A DNA stretch of 64,000 bases, from the NCBI GenBank assembly GCA_030063045.1, contig JAQSEB010000068.1, positions 310,001-374,000 of the forward strand. Reading direction: 5' to 3'. Below are positions 32,956 through 44,689 of the stretch, piece by piece (within the stretch, counting starts at the first letter, position 1; every line of letters starts with the position of its first letter). Origin of the DNA: Pratylenchus scribneri. Its lineage: Eukaryota > Nematoda > Chromadorea > Rhabditida > Pratylenchidae. Under the pieces are notes generated by a model. It was given only the letters and a program-made list of their open reading frames with translations. It searched no databases and was not told the origin of the DNA. The translations under genes were made by a program, and so were the position numbers.

Positions 32956-35900
32956 TCATCCATTACTTGACATTTCGCCATTTTCCAAGACTGCCGATGG
33001 TAAACCGGGTTGACGCATATTTCTCATTGCTTTCCAATTTTTTAACTTCTTCGCAGCCAACAAAGGAGAAACCGCAATTCCCTCTCCGATAAATTCGGTA
33101 CCCAATGAGCCAGCAACGCCAAAGGTGAAACCACCAACTTTATCCAAAAAGGGTATTCCAGTCATTGCACCTAAGGCAGTGCCCAATGCTTTTCCTCCGT
33201 ATAGTCCAAGTCCTTCAATGCCGCCACCAAAAAACAATTTAGACAAATTTTTTTTCTTAGACTTCTTGAGCATTCTGCCAGTTTTGCCTTGGCGCATTTG
33301 ATCCAAATACATTTTCCACCTATTTTTATTGATTAATCAAATTTAATATTATTTTTAATGATTTATCGATGAAATTAAAATTTTTAAATTATGAAATTAA
33401 TTTCTTCATATTCTCTTTAAAATATTATTTAAAAATGTAATTATATAATTCTTATATTTTATTCAAATATTTATAATTTTTTCCAAACATTTTATGTTTT
33501 TGTTTTTAGATAAATTTTGTATTTTTTTATACAAAAATTATTTCTTTTTATATTATTTTTAAATAATTTGTACAAAATATTTATTTACTATTTATTTAAA
33601 TTCTAAAATTTTTTATTTACACATTTTTATCATTTTGAATACGCCCAAAAATCCTACCCTTTAAAATTTTCTTGCCAAGGCAATTGTTTTTTCCAATAAT
33701 TTTTTCTTATTCCTCTGGTCAATCTTTTTGCAGCTCTTGACGTAATATACGCTCCAAAGCCACCAACAGCGGCACCAGCAACGGCACCCACTGGTCCGGC
33801 CGCTGCAAATCCAGCTGCTCCCAACAATGTTTGAGCAGCTATACGACCACCATATCCAGCTCCAATCCCTACACCAAATGTCGGCAAGTTTTTGAATTGT
33901 AACGCATTTGCCAATTTAAGACATCCTGCTTCCATTAGTTTGTAATTCCGCTTCCAGCAAAATCTACGAAATTTTCGTTTCTTTTCACGGACACTGACAA
34001 ATAAATATAATATTTTTAATAATATTATAATTAGATATATACCCTTCTCTCACTTTCTCTCTCAATTTTTCAAAACTGAAATAAATATATGTTTTTAAAT
34101 TTTTAAAAAATTTTTTATACCGAGTTGGCTCTATTTTAAGTTCCCCTTCGTAATTTTCATCATGCAATTGGCCATAAGTATGATACCAACTGAAACAAAA
34201 ATACATAGCTTACAGAAAATATCGAAAAATTTGCTAATTCCACTGAATTTATTTGATGCTAGAATAGTAAATTTTACAAATCTGTGCTCAGCGCCAGAAT
34301 AGGCTAATTTGTTCGGCTTGGTCGATTTAGTTTCTGAAATTTTAATTTCTATTCTTATGAGGTTTTGAAAGCTAAAAATATGCCTTATTTAAAACTAAAC
34401 ATACACAAAAATCACCAGCGATTTCGCCGACGAAATTTAATGAAAAAAAGAGAAAATCGCCAGCGATTTTTGTGTGAATTTATTAGCTTAACCCTTTAGT
34501 AGTTTTGTTAAATATATCTGATAAGTTTTATTTCGGTTTATAACTTCACAAATTAACTTAATCGACCATTTAAAAATTGGAAGAGCCTATTTTTTAAGTT
34601 TCTGAATTTCTAGGAAAAATGTTTTGCAAAAATAGCTAAAAAAGTATCTAGCTAATTCGGGAATAGCAAATTTCCATAATTAATTCTAACCCAGTATGTT
34701 TTTTTGACAGCTCATCATAATATTGTTGTTTTGATAATGGCGGTGTTCTGAAAAAGAAATAAATTGAAAAGCATATTATAAATTTATTCTATATGTTACA
34801 GTCAATAATATTAAAAAATTGTTTCAATTTCTGAAAAATAGCTAAAAGCATATCTAATGTAAATACTCTTTTAATACCCCATGGGGAAATGTTTTTTAAT
34901 CCCTCAAAAATTTAGAAAAGTTGGTGTCTATCTCCTTAAATGGGCATTTTTGAACAAATTATAGCGGATTTTATAGAGCTTTAGGCAACTAAGAAAATGC
35001 GATAAAAATTTTTTATAAAATTTACCTTTTCTTAAGTTTATTAGTCCTCAAAATCGATAGTGGAGAATTATAAGAGACTGGGGTATTAGAAGAGAATTTA
35101 CGGTATCTAATTTTGGAAACCATGGCTTCTAGACTTTATTTAGATTCGAAACGGGTGTTCATATGCTTCGAAATGATTAATTTAATTTATGAAATTTCAA
35201 TATAAAAATTTATTTTAATTAGGTCAAAAGATAGTAAACCAAAACCTGTTTGGTTTTAAATAACATGTCAATTTTTTAATACTCAAACCGGTTTTTAAGA
35301 GAAATTTCATAGAATAAATCGACCATTCTGAATCAAATGAGCCTATTCTCGAATATGTTTGAAGTCTAAAAACCGAAGTTTTCAAAATTTAATAGGTCAG
35401 TTTCTTATAAATTTCGAAATTTATTTATTTCCTATATTTTTTTGTAACATATATTTTTTAACAAACATTGTTTTTCCTGATTCTCTTGGGAGGTATTTTA
35501 TTGTAGGGGGTCCTGCTGGAGGGCTGAATAAGAAAATATAAATTTATTTATATTTTTTTAGCAAACCCTGCTAATCCTTCAATTCCTGATGGCTGAAAAA
35601 ATAAATAATATATTTATTTTATTTATTTTCCAACTAAAGTAATCGGCGGATAAATGAAGGTCTTTGTTGGTGGCGGTGGTGGAGGACTGAAAATAGAAAA
35701 TATATATTAAACAGCCAATTTTGGGGAATTAGCTCGTTTGGGGAATTTTGGTTTCAAGGCATCGTACAGAAGAGTTGGCTCATTCGACTCGGCATGGTCG
35801 ATTTAGTCTAGAATTAGGGTTCGGAGCATGGGATTAAGTGTAGGAGCTAGGGATAGTTGCTGGGATTAGGGTTATATCGGTATGAAATTGAGATTTCATA

Positions 35901-36365
35901 GAGTAAATCGACCATGCCGAGTTGAGTGAGTACCATATCGAGTCGGTACGATACCTACTAGTAGCCGAAATTCCCCTAGTGTGCCACCCTGAAAAAATTG
36001 GTTATTCTAGGGAATGGCCAGTTTTTTCACATCGGCCGCAAGATATATTTATTTATTTTATTTTTTAAAAACTATGATGGTCTTCGTATGGCATTTTTTG
36101 TTGGTGGAGGTGGTGGAGGACTGAAAAAGAAAAATTATTTACTTAATTTTTTAACTGACCGTAATGGTCTTCGGGCCCCTGTATATGGTGAACGACTAAA
36201 AAAAGAAAATGAATATATTTATATTTATTTTTTAACAAACGATGGTCTCCGGAATGAACGTTGATTATAAATGCGACCTCCAATTGTTGATGAAGGCAAC
36301 AACAATAAATGAAAAGCAAAATTGAAGAATAAAAATAATAGTAATAAATTTAATATTTTTGCCAT
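32956..36365 (-). CDS. F2 gene B: secreted modular protein with two Gly-rich hydrophobic domains, 11 exons
   Basis: Exons (minus) 36365-36241, 36195-36160, 36120-36073, 35686-35635, 35592-35567, 35523-35467, 34747-34691, 34189-34121, 34075-34043, 33993-33658 and 33319-32956 join in frame to 400 residues. Order: signal peptide MAKILNLLLLFLFFNFAFHL; small exons mostly ending in phase 2 that encode Pro/Arg modules (RRPSRSPYTGARRPLR, PPPPPPTKNAIRRPS, PPAGPPTIKYLPRESG); a Tyr/charged part (WYHTYGQLHDENYEGEL); a basic segment (REKKRKFRRFCWKRNYK); Gly-rich domain 1 (GVGIGAGYGGRIAAQTLLGA, ending in PWQENFKG); and Gly-rich domain 2 (GGGIEGLGLYGGKALGTALG, ending LPSAVLENGEMSSNG). The G-x3-G spacing suggests glycine-zipper packing in a membrane. 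Family not recognised. It converges on F1-5. Confidence 0.8.
34856..35100. mobile_element. MITE in F2-B intron 6
   Basis: Ends aatactcttttaatacccca and tggggtattagaagagaatt. Same family as 24405-24655. Confidence 0.65.
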
Positions 36366-36399
36366 TATTTTATATTGATACTAACTGGAATATTCAATA

Positions 36400-36560
36400 A
36401 AAAAAAATATATAAGAATATAAAATGAATAAAAAATATTAGTAAACTGGCTTTTTTTCCACGTTTCATTTTGACAAAAATTTATATACTTTTATTTTTGG
36501 TTATTTTCAGAATAAATTTGTTCAATTTTATTTTTTCATTTTTGCCCCCAATTATTCTTT
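36400..36560 (-). promoter_or_regulatory. F2 upstream block of gene B
   Basis: actggctttttttccacgtt and gacaaaaatttatatac match the blocks before genes C and D almost base for base. Confidence 0.45.
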
Positions 36561-36734
36561 TTTATTTTAAAATTCTTTTTTTATTTTTTTACCGCTAATA
36601 ATTCTTTTTATTTCTGCCGCCAATAGTAATTCACTCATGAATTTGATATAAAATTTAATATGCAAAACTAATTCAATCAAATCCAATTATTAATCGTATT
36701 TTAATTTATAAATTTTGGAAAAAAATATATCATT

Positions 36735-36845
36735 TTATTTACCGTATTTCCTCTATTAGAATCTCCATGTTTTATTATTTTAATAGATCCTCTAAAGGGG
36801 GCTTCTATTAAAGGGAAGTCTTCAAAGAGGAAATATGGTAAATCA
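36735..36845. mobile_element. Short MITE with 'accgtatttcctctattaga' end
   Basis: Left end taccgtatttcctctattag, right end aaagaggaaatatggtaaat, about 110 bp. Related in termini to 42988-43213 and 55375-55790. Confidence 0.55.
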
Positions 36846-36944
36846 TATTAATACATTTATTTATAATTGTACTAATTTTGATTTGTTAGATGTCATACTT
36901 CTGCTATGTTGTCGATTATCGCGTTATAATTTAGAGTCCAGAAA

Positions 36945-37240
36945 AAACATTTTTAAACACTTCTTAATTAGGATTAAAATTCAATTCAAGAGAATTCAGA
37001 ACTAAAATCTTTTCAAGAAGTTTTATTGATGTATAAGGAAGAGGTTGAATTCTATTGTGTTTACGGTATCCGCCGAAATTGACCAACTAAATATTCTAAA
37101 TCTACCTCTGCGCTTCAAATTGTATTTTGTTTGCTTCAGGAACATCCCAATTTTTTTAAATTTGAAATGGAATAATTTAAATAATAGCTTATAAATGTGA
37201 GCAAAATTATATTTTAATATAAATTAAATAGAATTAAAAT
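36945..37240. repeat. Intergenic block behind F2-C
   Basis: cttcttaattaggattaaaa and ggtatccgccgaaattgacc, aligning with the block at 42730-42970 behind gene D and with those behind the F1 genes. No F1 gene precedes it here. Confidence 0.55.
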
Positions 37241-37299
37241 TTACATTGAAAAATTTATATAATTTATAAAAAATAAATGAAAAAAATTTGGCAATTTAT

Positions 37300-40200
37300 T
37301 CATCCATTTCTTGGCGTTGCCGGTGGCAAATCGGGTTGATGCACACTTCTCGCTGCTTTCAATTTTTGTTTTTTCCTAAAAGGAGATTCCGCAATTCCTC
37401 CGGCTGCCCTTCCTCCCATATGGCCATAAGCATAATCACGAACCCAATCAATAGAGGGAAAGTGGGCCTCTGGTGTTGCTCCTAAATGTGCAAATCCCTC
37501 AATGCCACTGTGGCCCAATGTTGTCCCATACAAGCCGCCAAGTCCACTGGCCATGCCAACAACAGGTATTTTAATCAAATTCTTCGGCTTCAACACTTTG
37601 CTTGCTTCATCGCGCACTTGATCCACATACATATTAGGGCTATTTAAATTATTAAAAATTGCAAAAATAAATGTAATTTCTAATTGGATTTCCAATTGGA
37701 TATCATTTAATCAAAAAAAAATATTTTTTCTCGATAAATATATTTTTTAAGGCCATATAATAAGTTGACCAAATTTAACTTCTCTATTATTCCTATCCTA
37801 CTATAGCTTTAGCCCTAAATCTCTCCTGGTCAGATCTAACCCTAAAATCTAACACTAAACTTTAACACATATTTAGGGTCAAATATGGCTGAAAAACATT
37901 ATTTTCGACACTAATAAAAATTTTAATTAAATTAATGGCTAGCCGCCTTTTTCGGACCCGCCACTTGCGGATGAAACGGTATGGTGCCGATCGTGGTTAA
38001 GCTACATGGCATTGTTAATAGCATTTTATTAGACATAAAATCAGCTATAAAAATATATCAAAAGCTTTCACCAATATTGAAAATTCACCGAGTTATGGCC
38101 AAAAAAACCTTTGATTTAATTAAAATTGTGTTTTTGAGTCGTTTTTGGCCATAACTCGGTGAATACTCAATATTGGTAAAAGTTTTTAATAATTTTATAG
38201 CTAATTTTATGCCTAAAAAATACCATAAACAATTCCTTACCATCAGCGTCACCAAACCCTATCGTCCGCAAGTGGCTAGTCCGCAAAAGGCGTAATGTGA
38301 ATTTAATAATATTCCGTTCTATTTTTCTGATTTATGGAAAGATTGAAACCCCCCACTCAGATCCCAATTCATTTCATAATTCATATATACTTTTTTTTGT
38401 TCATTAATCCGACAAATCACTTTAAAAACATACCCTTTATAATTTTCTTGCCAAGGCAATTGTTCCATTTGATAATTGTTTGCTATTCCTGTGACCAATT
38501 TTTTTGCAACACTTGATGTAATATATGATACTGGGCCAGCAACAGCAATCCCAACAAGGGCACCCGGTGGTCCTCCTAGGGCTAATCCAGTTGCTCCCAA
38601 CGCTGCTTTGGCTGCTACAGCTCCACCGAATCCAGCTGCCATCCCCACTACTTCCTTTGCCACTTCTAATTTCAGATTACTCCTAATGACAAATATATTT
38701 AATAATAACAATATATTATCTACTGGTGTGGATTCATATCAGGCCGTAAATTATCATCATTAACATTGTTATCTGGTTGTGTATGTGTATATTGATGTGG
38801 ATGACTGAAAAAAATATATTTGAATTTAATTTTTTAATATAATATATATAAGTATATAGATATTAAGAATATATTTACCGGTGTGGAATTCTATCTGGCC
38901 GGAATTTATCATTATAATAACCATTATAATAATCTTGTGGAGGACTGAAAAAATATATATTTGAATTTAATTTTTTAATATAATATATATATAAGTATAT
39001 AGATATTAAGAATATATTTACCGGGGTGGATTTCTATCTGGCCGGAATTTATCATTATAATAACCATTATAATAATCTTGTGGAGGACTGAAAAAATATA
39101 TATTTGAATTTAATTTTTTAATATAATATATATATAAGTATATAGATATTAAGAATATATTTACCGGTGTGGATTTCTATCTGGCCGGAATTTATCATTA
39201 TAATAACCATTATAATAATCTTGTGGAGGACTGAAAAAAAAAATATATTTAAATTTAATTTTTTAATAATATATTTAAGTATATAGATATTAAGAATATA
39301 TTTACCGGAGTGGATTTCTATCTGGCCGGAATTTATCATTATAATAACCATTATAATAATCTTGTGGAGGACTGAAAAAATATATATTTGAATTTAATTT
39401 TTTAATATAATATATATATAAGTATATAGATATTAAGAATATATTTACCGGGGTGGATTTCTATCTGGCCGGAATTTATCATTATAATAACCATTATAAT
39501 AATCTTGTGGAGGACTGAAAAAAATATATATTTGAATTTAATTTTTTAATATAATATATATATAAGTATATAGATATTAAGAATATATTTACCGGTGTGG
39601 ATTTCTATCTGGCCGGAATTTATCATTATAATAACCATTATAATAATCTTGTGGAGGACTGAAAAAAAAATATATTTAAATTTAATTTTTTAATAATATA
39701 TTTAAGTATATAGATATTAAGAATATATTTACCGGAGTGGATTTCTATCTGGCCGGAATTTATCATTATAATAACCATTATAATAATCTTCTGATGTTGG
39801 TAATCGTATTCCTGGAGAACTGTGAAAGAAAATATATTTAAATTTATATTTTAACAGACTATGATTTATATAAGTATATAGATATTTATAATAAATTTAT
39901 TTACCGGGATGGATTCCTATCGGGCCGGAAATTATTGTCATTAACATTGTTGTCTAGTAGTGTAAATTGAGGTGCAGGACTGAAAAGGGAAATATATATT
40001 GTAATTTAATTTCTTACTAATATCTATAAATATAATTATATATAAATATATATAAACATTTTCTATAAATATAATTATATATAGATATATATAAAAATTT
40101 TTCTATAAATATAATTATATATTATATAGATATATAGAAAAATTTATCTATAAATATAATTATATATAGATATATATATAAAAATTTACCTATAAATATA

Positions 40201-42281
40201 ATTATATATAAATATATATAAACATTTTCTATAAATATAATTATATATAGATAAGATATATATAAAAATTTATCTATAAATATAATTATTATATATAGAT
40301 ATATATAAAATTTATCTATAAATATAATTATATATATAGATATATAAAATATATATAAAAATTTATTTACGGGAATGGCCTCCTTACGGACGGAAAATGA
40401 GTACGTTGAAGTGGAGGACTGAAAAGAAAATATATTTAATTTTTTAACAAACAATTATATATATAAATATAATATATAATTATTTATAATAATTTATTTA
40501 CCCGGAAGGACTATCGGAACGGAAAAGTGTACTTTGATGTGCAAAACTGGAAAAGAAAATATATTTTAAATTTAATTTTTTAACAAGTCATAATTAATAT
40601 AATATATATAGTATAGATTATCTATAATAATTTATTTACCTGGATGGATTCCAATCTGGCCGGAAATTATCATCATTATGAATAATAATTTTATTCCTGG
40701 AGAACTACTGAAAAATAAAATATATAAATATAAATTTTACAAATGATAATATATATATATAAAGTATATTGATATTTATAATTATTTATTTACCGTGATG
40801 GATTCCTATCAGGCCGGATATTATCATAATTATTGGCATCAAAATAACTTTCTGGCCGTAATCGATTACCCGGAGAACTGAAAAAAAAGAAAAATATATT
40901 TAAATTTAATTTCTTTAACAATTGATAATTTTTATAAGTAATATATAGAATATAGATATTTATAATAATTTTTTACGGAAATGAGTTCCTTTGGGACGGG
41001 AAATGTGTACGTTGATGTGGAGGACTGAAAAATATAATATATTTAAATTTATTTTTTTTAACAAACAATGATGTTTTTGGGATGCCATTTATTGGTATTT
41101 CACGTCGAGGACTTAAAAAATAAAATTATTTAAATTTATTTTTTTTTCAAAAACTTCGCTGGACTTTCGATGATATTTACTGGTATTGGAATTCGATGAC
41201 TGAAAAATAAAATTATTTAAATTTATTTTTCCTTATCAAACTTTGTTGGTCCTGGGATCACATTTCTTGGAGGAGGTGGTGGAGCGCGAACACTGAAAAA
41301 GAAAATAAATATTTAATTCTCATTAACAAACTGTGATTCTCTCCGGAATGAACGATGTTGCTATATAAATATAGGAGTTTTCTTTTTATTTATGATCTGA
41401 AGTCGATTTTGGGGGTTGGGGAATAATTCGATAGAGTTTGACGAGCTGAACCGATATAGGGGTGGGAAAAATTGATTGAAAATTCTGGATAAAAATTTAT
41501 TGTTTCACAAAAATTTCAAATGTGAAGGGTCACTTTTTTGAGTTGGCAAAAAATTTTTCAGATTTTTTTGTACACCTATCTCGATACGGTGATGTTCGGA
41601 TCTGCGATTGGTTTCGCATAAAATTCAGTAAAAAAAAGACCCTTAGATAAATTTCCCCATGGGATTTAGAGGTAGGTTAGGGTAGGGCAAGAATAGGAAT
41701 TTAAAACATCTGCTGACATATCGCCTGTGTATATCTCTGCCAAAAAATGAAATTTTTAATTACTCGGTAATCTTTTTAACTTGTTTAAAATTGTTACTAA
41801 ACTCGACGCAATTTCTTCCACTCTTTTAGATCTTATTTGGTATTTGTGTCGTTTGGTTCCTCCTTTTTTGTTCAGATGGGAAAAGTGATGGATCCCTCTT
41901 ATTGGACATCAGGATTCAGGATTAGGGTAAGGGTGATTAAAGGTGTTACCGAACATGAAATCCCTATCCATGATTGACCTTACATGAACCTAATCCTAAC
42001 CCTAGCCATGATAACCCATAGGGAAAACCCTTCACTTTTCCTCAGTTGAGGAAAAGAGGCCCCAAATGACACAAATTACTAATTGATTTACTCGTTAAGC
42101 TCTATCGAATGGTAACATATTGACTTGATCAGATCAGAAATATAAAAGCCCATACATATGAGGAGCGACGATAAGAATACAAATTGCGGTTTACAACTGC
42201 TGCTGAAGAGGGCAACAATAAAAAATGAATAGCAAAATTGAAGAAGAAAAATAATAGTAATAAATTTAATAATTTTGACAT
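37300..42281 (-). CDS. F2 gene C: secreted modular repeat protein, about 21 exons with a tandem exon array
   Basis: Exons (minus) 42281-42156, 41360-41332, 41292-41242, 41199-41155, 41111-41067, 41024-40977, 40877-40794, [40707-40640], 40546-40502, 40418-40371, 39979-39905, 39819-39733, six 66-nt copies (39658, 39514, 39371, 39230, 39087 and 38944 down), 38804-38724, 38682-38434 and 37639-37300. Without the bracketed 68-nt exon the frame is kept to 582 residues. Order: signal peptide MSKLLNLLLLFFFFNFAIHF; Pro/Arg modules (VRAPPPPPRNVIPGP, PPHQRTHFPSQRNSF); Asn/Tyr modules (RPPQDYYNGYYNDKFRPDRN) repeated by exon duplication; Gly-rich domain 1 (GMAAGFGGAVAAKAALGATG, ending PWQENYKG); and Gly-rich domain 2, ending QPDLPPATPRNG. 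After exon 2, all internal exons are phase 2-2, so any can be gained, lost or skipped. Confidence 0.78.
37944..38292. mobile_element. MITE in the last intron of F2-C
   Basis: Ends cgcctttttcggacccgcca and its inverse ccgcaaaaggcg. The middle has accgagttatggcc and ggccataactcggtgaat. Same family as the srt intron 1 and 5 elements. Confidence 0.75.
38879..39819 (-). repeat. Tandem exon array: six copies of a 66-nt exon plus its intron
   Basis: Exon starts are 143, 143, 141, 143 and 144 bp apart. Each exon is 66 nt and encodes PPQDYYNGYYNDKFRPDRNP plus the flanking H/R. Introns are near-identical (gtaaatatattcttaatatc and onward). The exon at 39819-39733 is a hybrid: its 3' part equals the array, and its 5' part (SPGIRLPTSE) resembles the exon at 40877. 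Copies differ mainly at one Arg/Leu/Pro codon near the donor and in A-run length, so duplication is recent or homogenised. Confidence 0.92.
40030..40365. repeat. AT-rich minisatellite in an F2-C intron
   Basis: Repeats of ataaatataattatatatag in irregular units of about 35-60 bp. It produces a spurious minus-strand ORF rich in Ile/Tyr. Confidence 0.8.
41420..42115. mobile_element. Foldback-like insertion in F2-C intron 1
   Basis: Left part attcgatagagtttgacgag, right part ctcgttaagctctatcgaat, separated by about 650 bp with ggtcactttttt/ccttcactttt arms inside. Related in arm sequence to 54180-54690 and 62190-62960. Confidence 0.5.
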
Positions 42282-42309
42282 TTTTTATTTAGGCTGAAAT
42301 ATTCATAAA

Positions 42310-42460
42310 AAATAATTGAATATAAAATGAATAAAAAATATAAATAAACTGGAATTTCTTTCCACGTTTCATTTTCACTAAAAAAAGTCATATATTTATA
42401 TTTTTGATCATTTTTAGAATAAATTTATTCAATTTTTTATTTCCTTTTTTGTCACTAAAT
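42310..42460 (-). promoter_or_regulatory. F2 upstream block of gene C
   Basis: tggaatttctttccacgttt and tttttgatcatttttagaat are shared with genes B and D. Confidence 0.45.
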
Positions 42461-42729
42461 TAGACCAGAAGGTGATTCTCAAAATTAATTCAGACAAAGC
42501 CAAATTTCTAATCCCATTTTAATTTATACATAAATTTTTAAAATAATCAAAAAAAAATTAAAAATGGTTAGTGGATTGTAATATTTTTATATCGTTAACT
42601 ATAAATTGTTAGATGTCCCATCTCCCATGCCACCCCAGCTATATTATCGAATATTGAGTTATAATTTATAAATGATTTTAGCTTTAAATTTAGAATCCTT
42701 AATAATCTTTTTAAAGATTTTCTTTCCTA

Positions 42730-42970
42730 TTCCTAGCTAAACTCTTCTTAATTAGGATTAAACTTTGGAATTGAGAAACAAAAATTTTTCAATAAAATTT
42801 TTATTGTTGCATAGGGAAAAGCGGCATGAAAAATATAATAGCATGTTGTAATCTAATCTATTGTGATTTTGATATCCGCCGAAATTATGACACCTGTTGT
42901 ACATTCTAATTCTAATCTGCTTTTGCACAACAATTGTATTTTGTTGGCTTCCTAGCCATCTCATTTTGCT
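42730..42970. repeat. Intergenic block behind F2-D
   Basis: ctcttcttaattaggattaa, gatatccgccgaaattatga and attctaatctgctttt. Same order of landmarks as behind gene C. Confidence 0.55.
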
Positions 42971-42987
42971 TATATTCGGGAATTATA

Positions 42988-43213
42988 TACCCTAAATATT
43001 CAATTAGAAGCCCCTCTTTATTTGAAGCCCCCTCTCTAATAGAAGCCCCCCTATCCATTGAAATTTTTTTCACAAATAACCAATTTTTAGGTGAAATTAA
43101 GTCGAAAAGCCGAAATTAAGTAGAAATAAGCATTTTTTTTTCTAAAATTCCGAAAATTTCTCACCTTAGAGGGTCTCTGAAAATTTATAAGCCCCTGGGC
43201 TTCTAATAGAATA
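42988..43213. mobile_element. MITE with about 25-bp inverted ends
   Basis: Left end accctaaatattcaattaga followed by agccc; right end gggcttctaatagaatattt followed by acggt. The larger relative is 55375-55790. Confidence 0.7.
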
Positions 43214-43356
43214 TTTACGGTAATTTAAATAATGGCCTATAAATGTGAGCAAAATAATTTTTTAATAAACAGAAAACATTAAAATTTACATTGAAAATTT
43301 TATAAATGTAATTTTAAAAAGTGAATGAAAAGTTTATAATGTATCGCAATAAATAT

Positions 43357-44666
43357 TCATCCATTCCTTGGCGTTGCCGATGGTAAATGGGGTTGACGCA
43401 AATTTCTCTCTGCTTTCCACTTTTTTATTTTCTCTACACCCAAAAAAGGAGAAGCCGCAATTCCCTCTCCAATCTTTTCGGCCGCCAAATCGGTAAGTCC
43501 ACCTAGGATAAGACCACCTAACGAATCAAAGAAGGGTATTCCGGTCAAGGTGCCCAATGCTGTTCCTCCTAATTCTGCAAATCCGGAAATGCCGTGTTCG
43601 CCCAATGTTGTCCCAGCCAAGTTTCAAATTCCAGAAAGGCCACCACCAATAGGTATTTTAAGCCAATTCTTAGGCTTCAACATTTTGCCTGTTTTGCCTT
43701 TGCGCATTTGATCCAAATACATATTCCATCTATTTTTTTTAATTTTATCAAATTTAATTATTATTTTTATTACTTAAAAATAATTTCGTTCAATTATTAA
43801 ATATAGCATTGATTTAGTAATTAATATTTTTAAATTTCCAAAATTTAATGCGTCATTATTTTTAAAAATATTGCAAAAATAATTGTAATTATAAAATTCC
43901 CATTATAATAAATTTTTTTTCCAAACATTCGTTATTTTTATATTTTTTCGTGTCATTTTTTTGTTTGGTTTTCAAAATATTATATATGTTTTACTAAAAT
44001 TTTATTTTTTCTTACTCCAAACATAAGGTTTTTTTTGCATTGTAAACATAATGTTTAATCTGAATCGATTTAAAGATTCAGGGAAAGTGATTAGAAGTCT
44101 TCTTAAAAATTTATTTAGCCAAAAAATTAAAAATGAAGAGTCTTTCCTTTGTGTCGGAAAACAAAAAAAAATTTTTTTTGAAATTTTGTCGGTCATTTTA
44201 TAGTTAAATCCACTAGAAAGATTGGATCTATCATTAATAGTTATGAGTCATCACCTTTTTAATTAAATAATTATACTATAATTAGGTAGGTTTCTAGCAT
44301 AGGGTCCAGAGTTAGATTTATGGTAGAATCATAATAGGATCAGAATTCAGAATAGGAATCTAAAAAAGAGTCTGACATATCGCCTATTTCTGCCAAAAAA
44401 TAGATTTTTATTGCCCGAATTTTTTCAACTCGTTGAAAGTTGTCTGGCAATTCGACCCAACTTCTTGCACTCCTAAATCTATTTACTCTAAATTAAGCTC
44501 TAACGATGGAACCGTAATTGACTTGTTCAGATCAGAAATAAAACACTTGTAAGGAACGATGATAAGAATTGCGTCTTGAAACTGCTGCCGATGAGGGAAA
44601 CAATAAAAAATGAACAGCAAAATTGAAAAAGAAAAATAATAATAATAAATTTAATAATTTTGACAT
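43357..44666 (-). pseudogene. F2 gene D: pseudogene (signal exon plus terminal exon with an in-frame stop)
   Basis: Exon 1 (44666-44547) encodes MSKLLNLLLLFFFFNFAVHF and ends in phase 0, as in gene C. The last exon (43729-43357) is a good copy of Gly-rich domain 2 (NMYLDQMRKGKTGKMLKPKN ... LPSATPRNG), but it carries TGA at 43626-43624 where gene C has a Gly codon (C has SGLGGLYGTT; here SGI-stop-NLAGTT). No repeat exons and no Gly-rich domain 1 were found in the 800 bp between. The stop plus the lost exons mark it as a decayed duplicate. A protein from a downstream start would lack the signal peptide. Confidence 0.75.
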
Positions 44667-44689
44667 TTTTTTATGTCAAATTAATTAAA

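Noticed and set aside
39118..39351. ORF with duplicated IIMVIIMINSGQIEIH text
   Set aside because: Out-of-frame reading through the tandem exons and introns; the spliced frame gives DYYNGYYNDKFRPDRN and stays open.
40122..40454. 110-residue Ile/Tyr-rich ORF
   Set aside because: Reading of an AT-rich intronic minisatellite inside gene C.
44002..44196. 64-residue minus-strand ORF between the exons of F2-D
   Set aside because: No module-like text, no matching splice phase, AT-rich composition; not counted as an exon.
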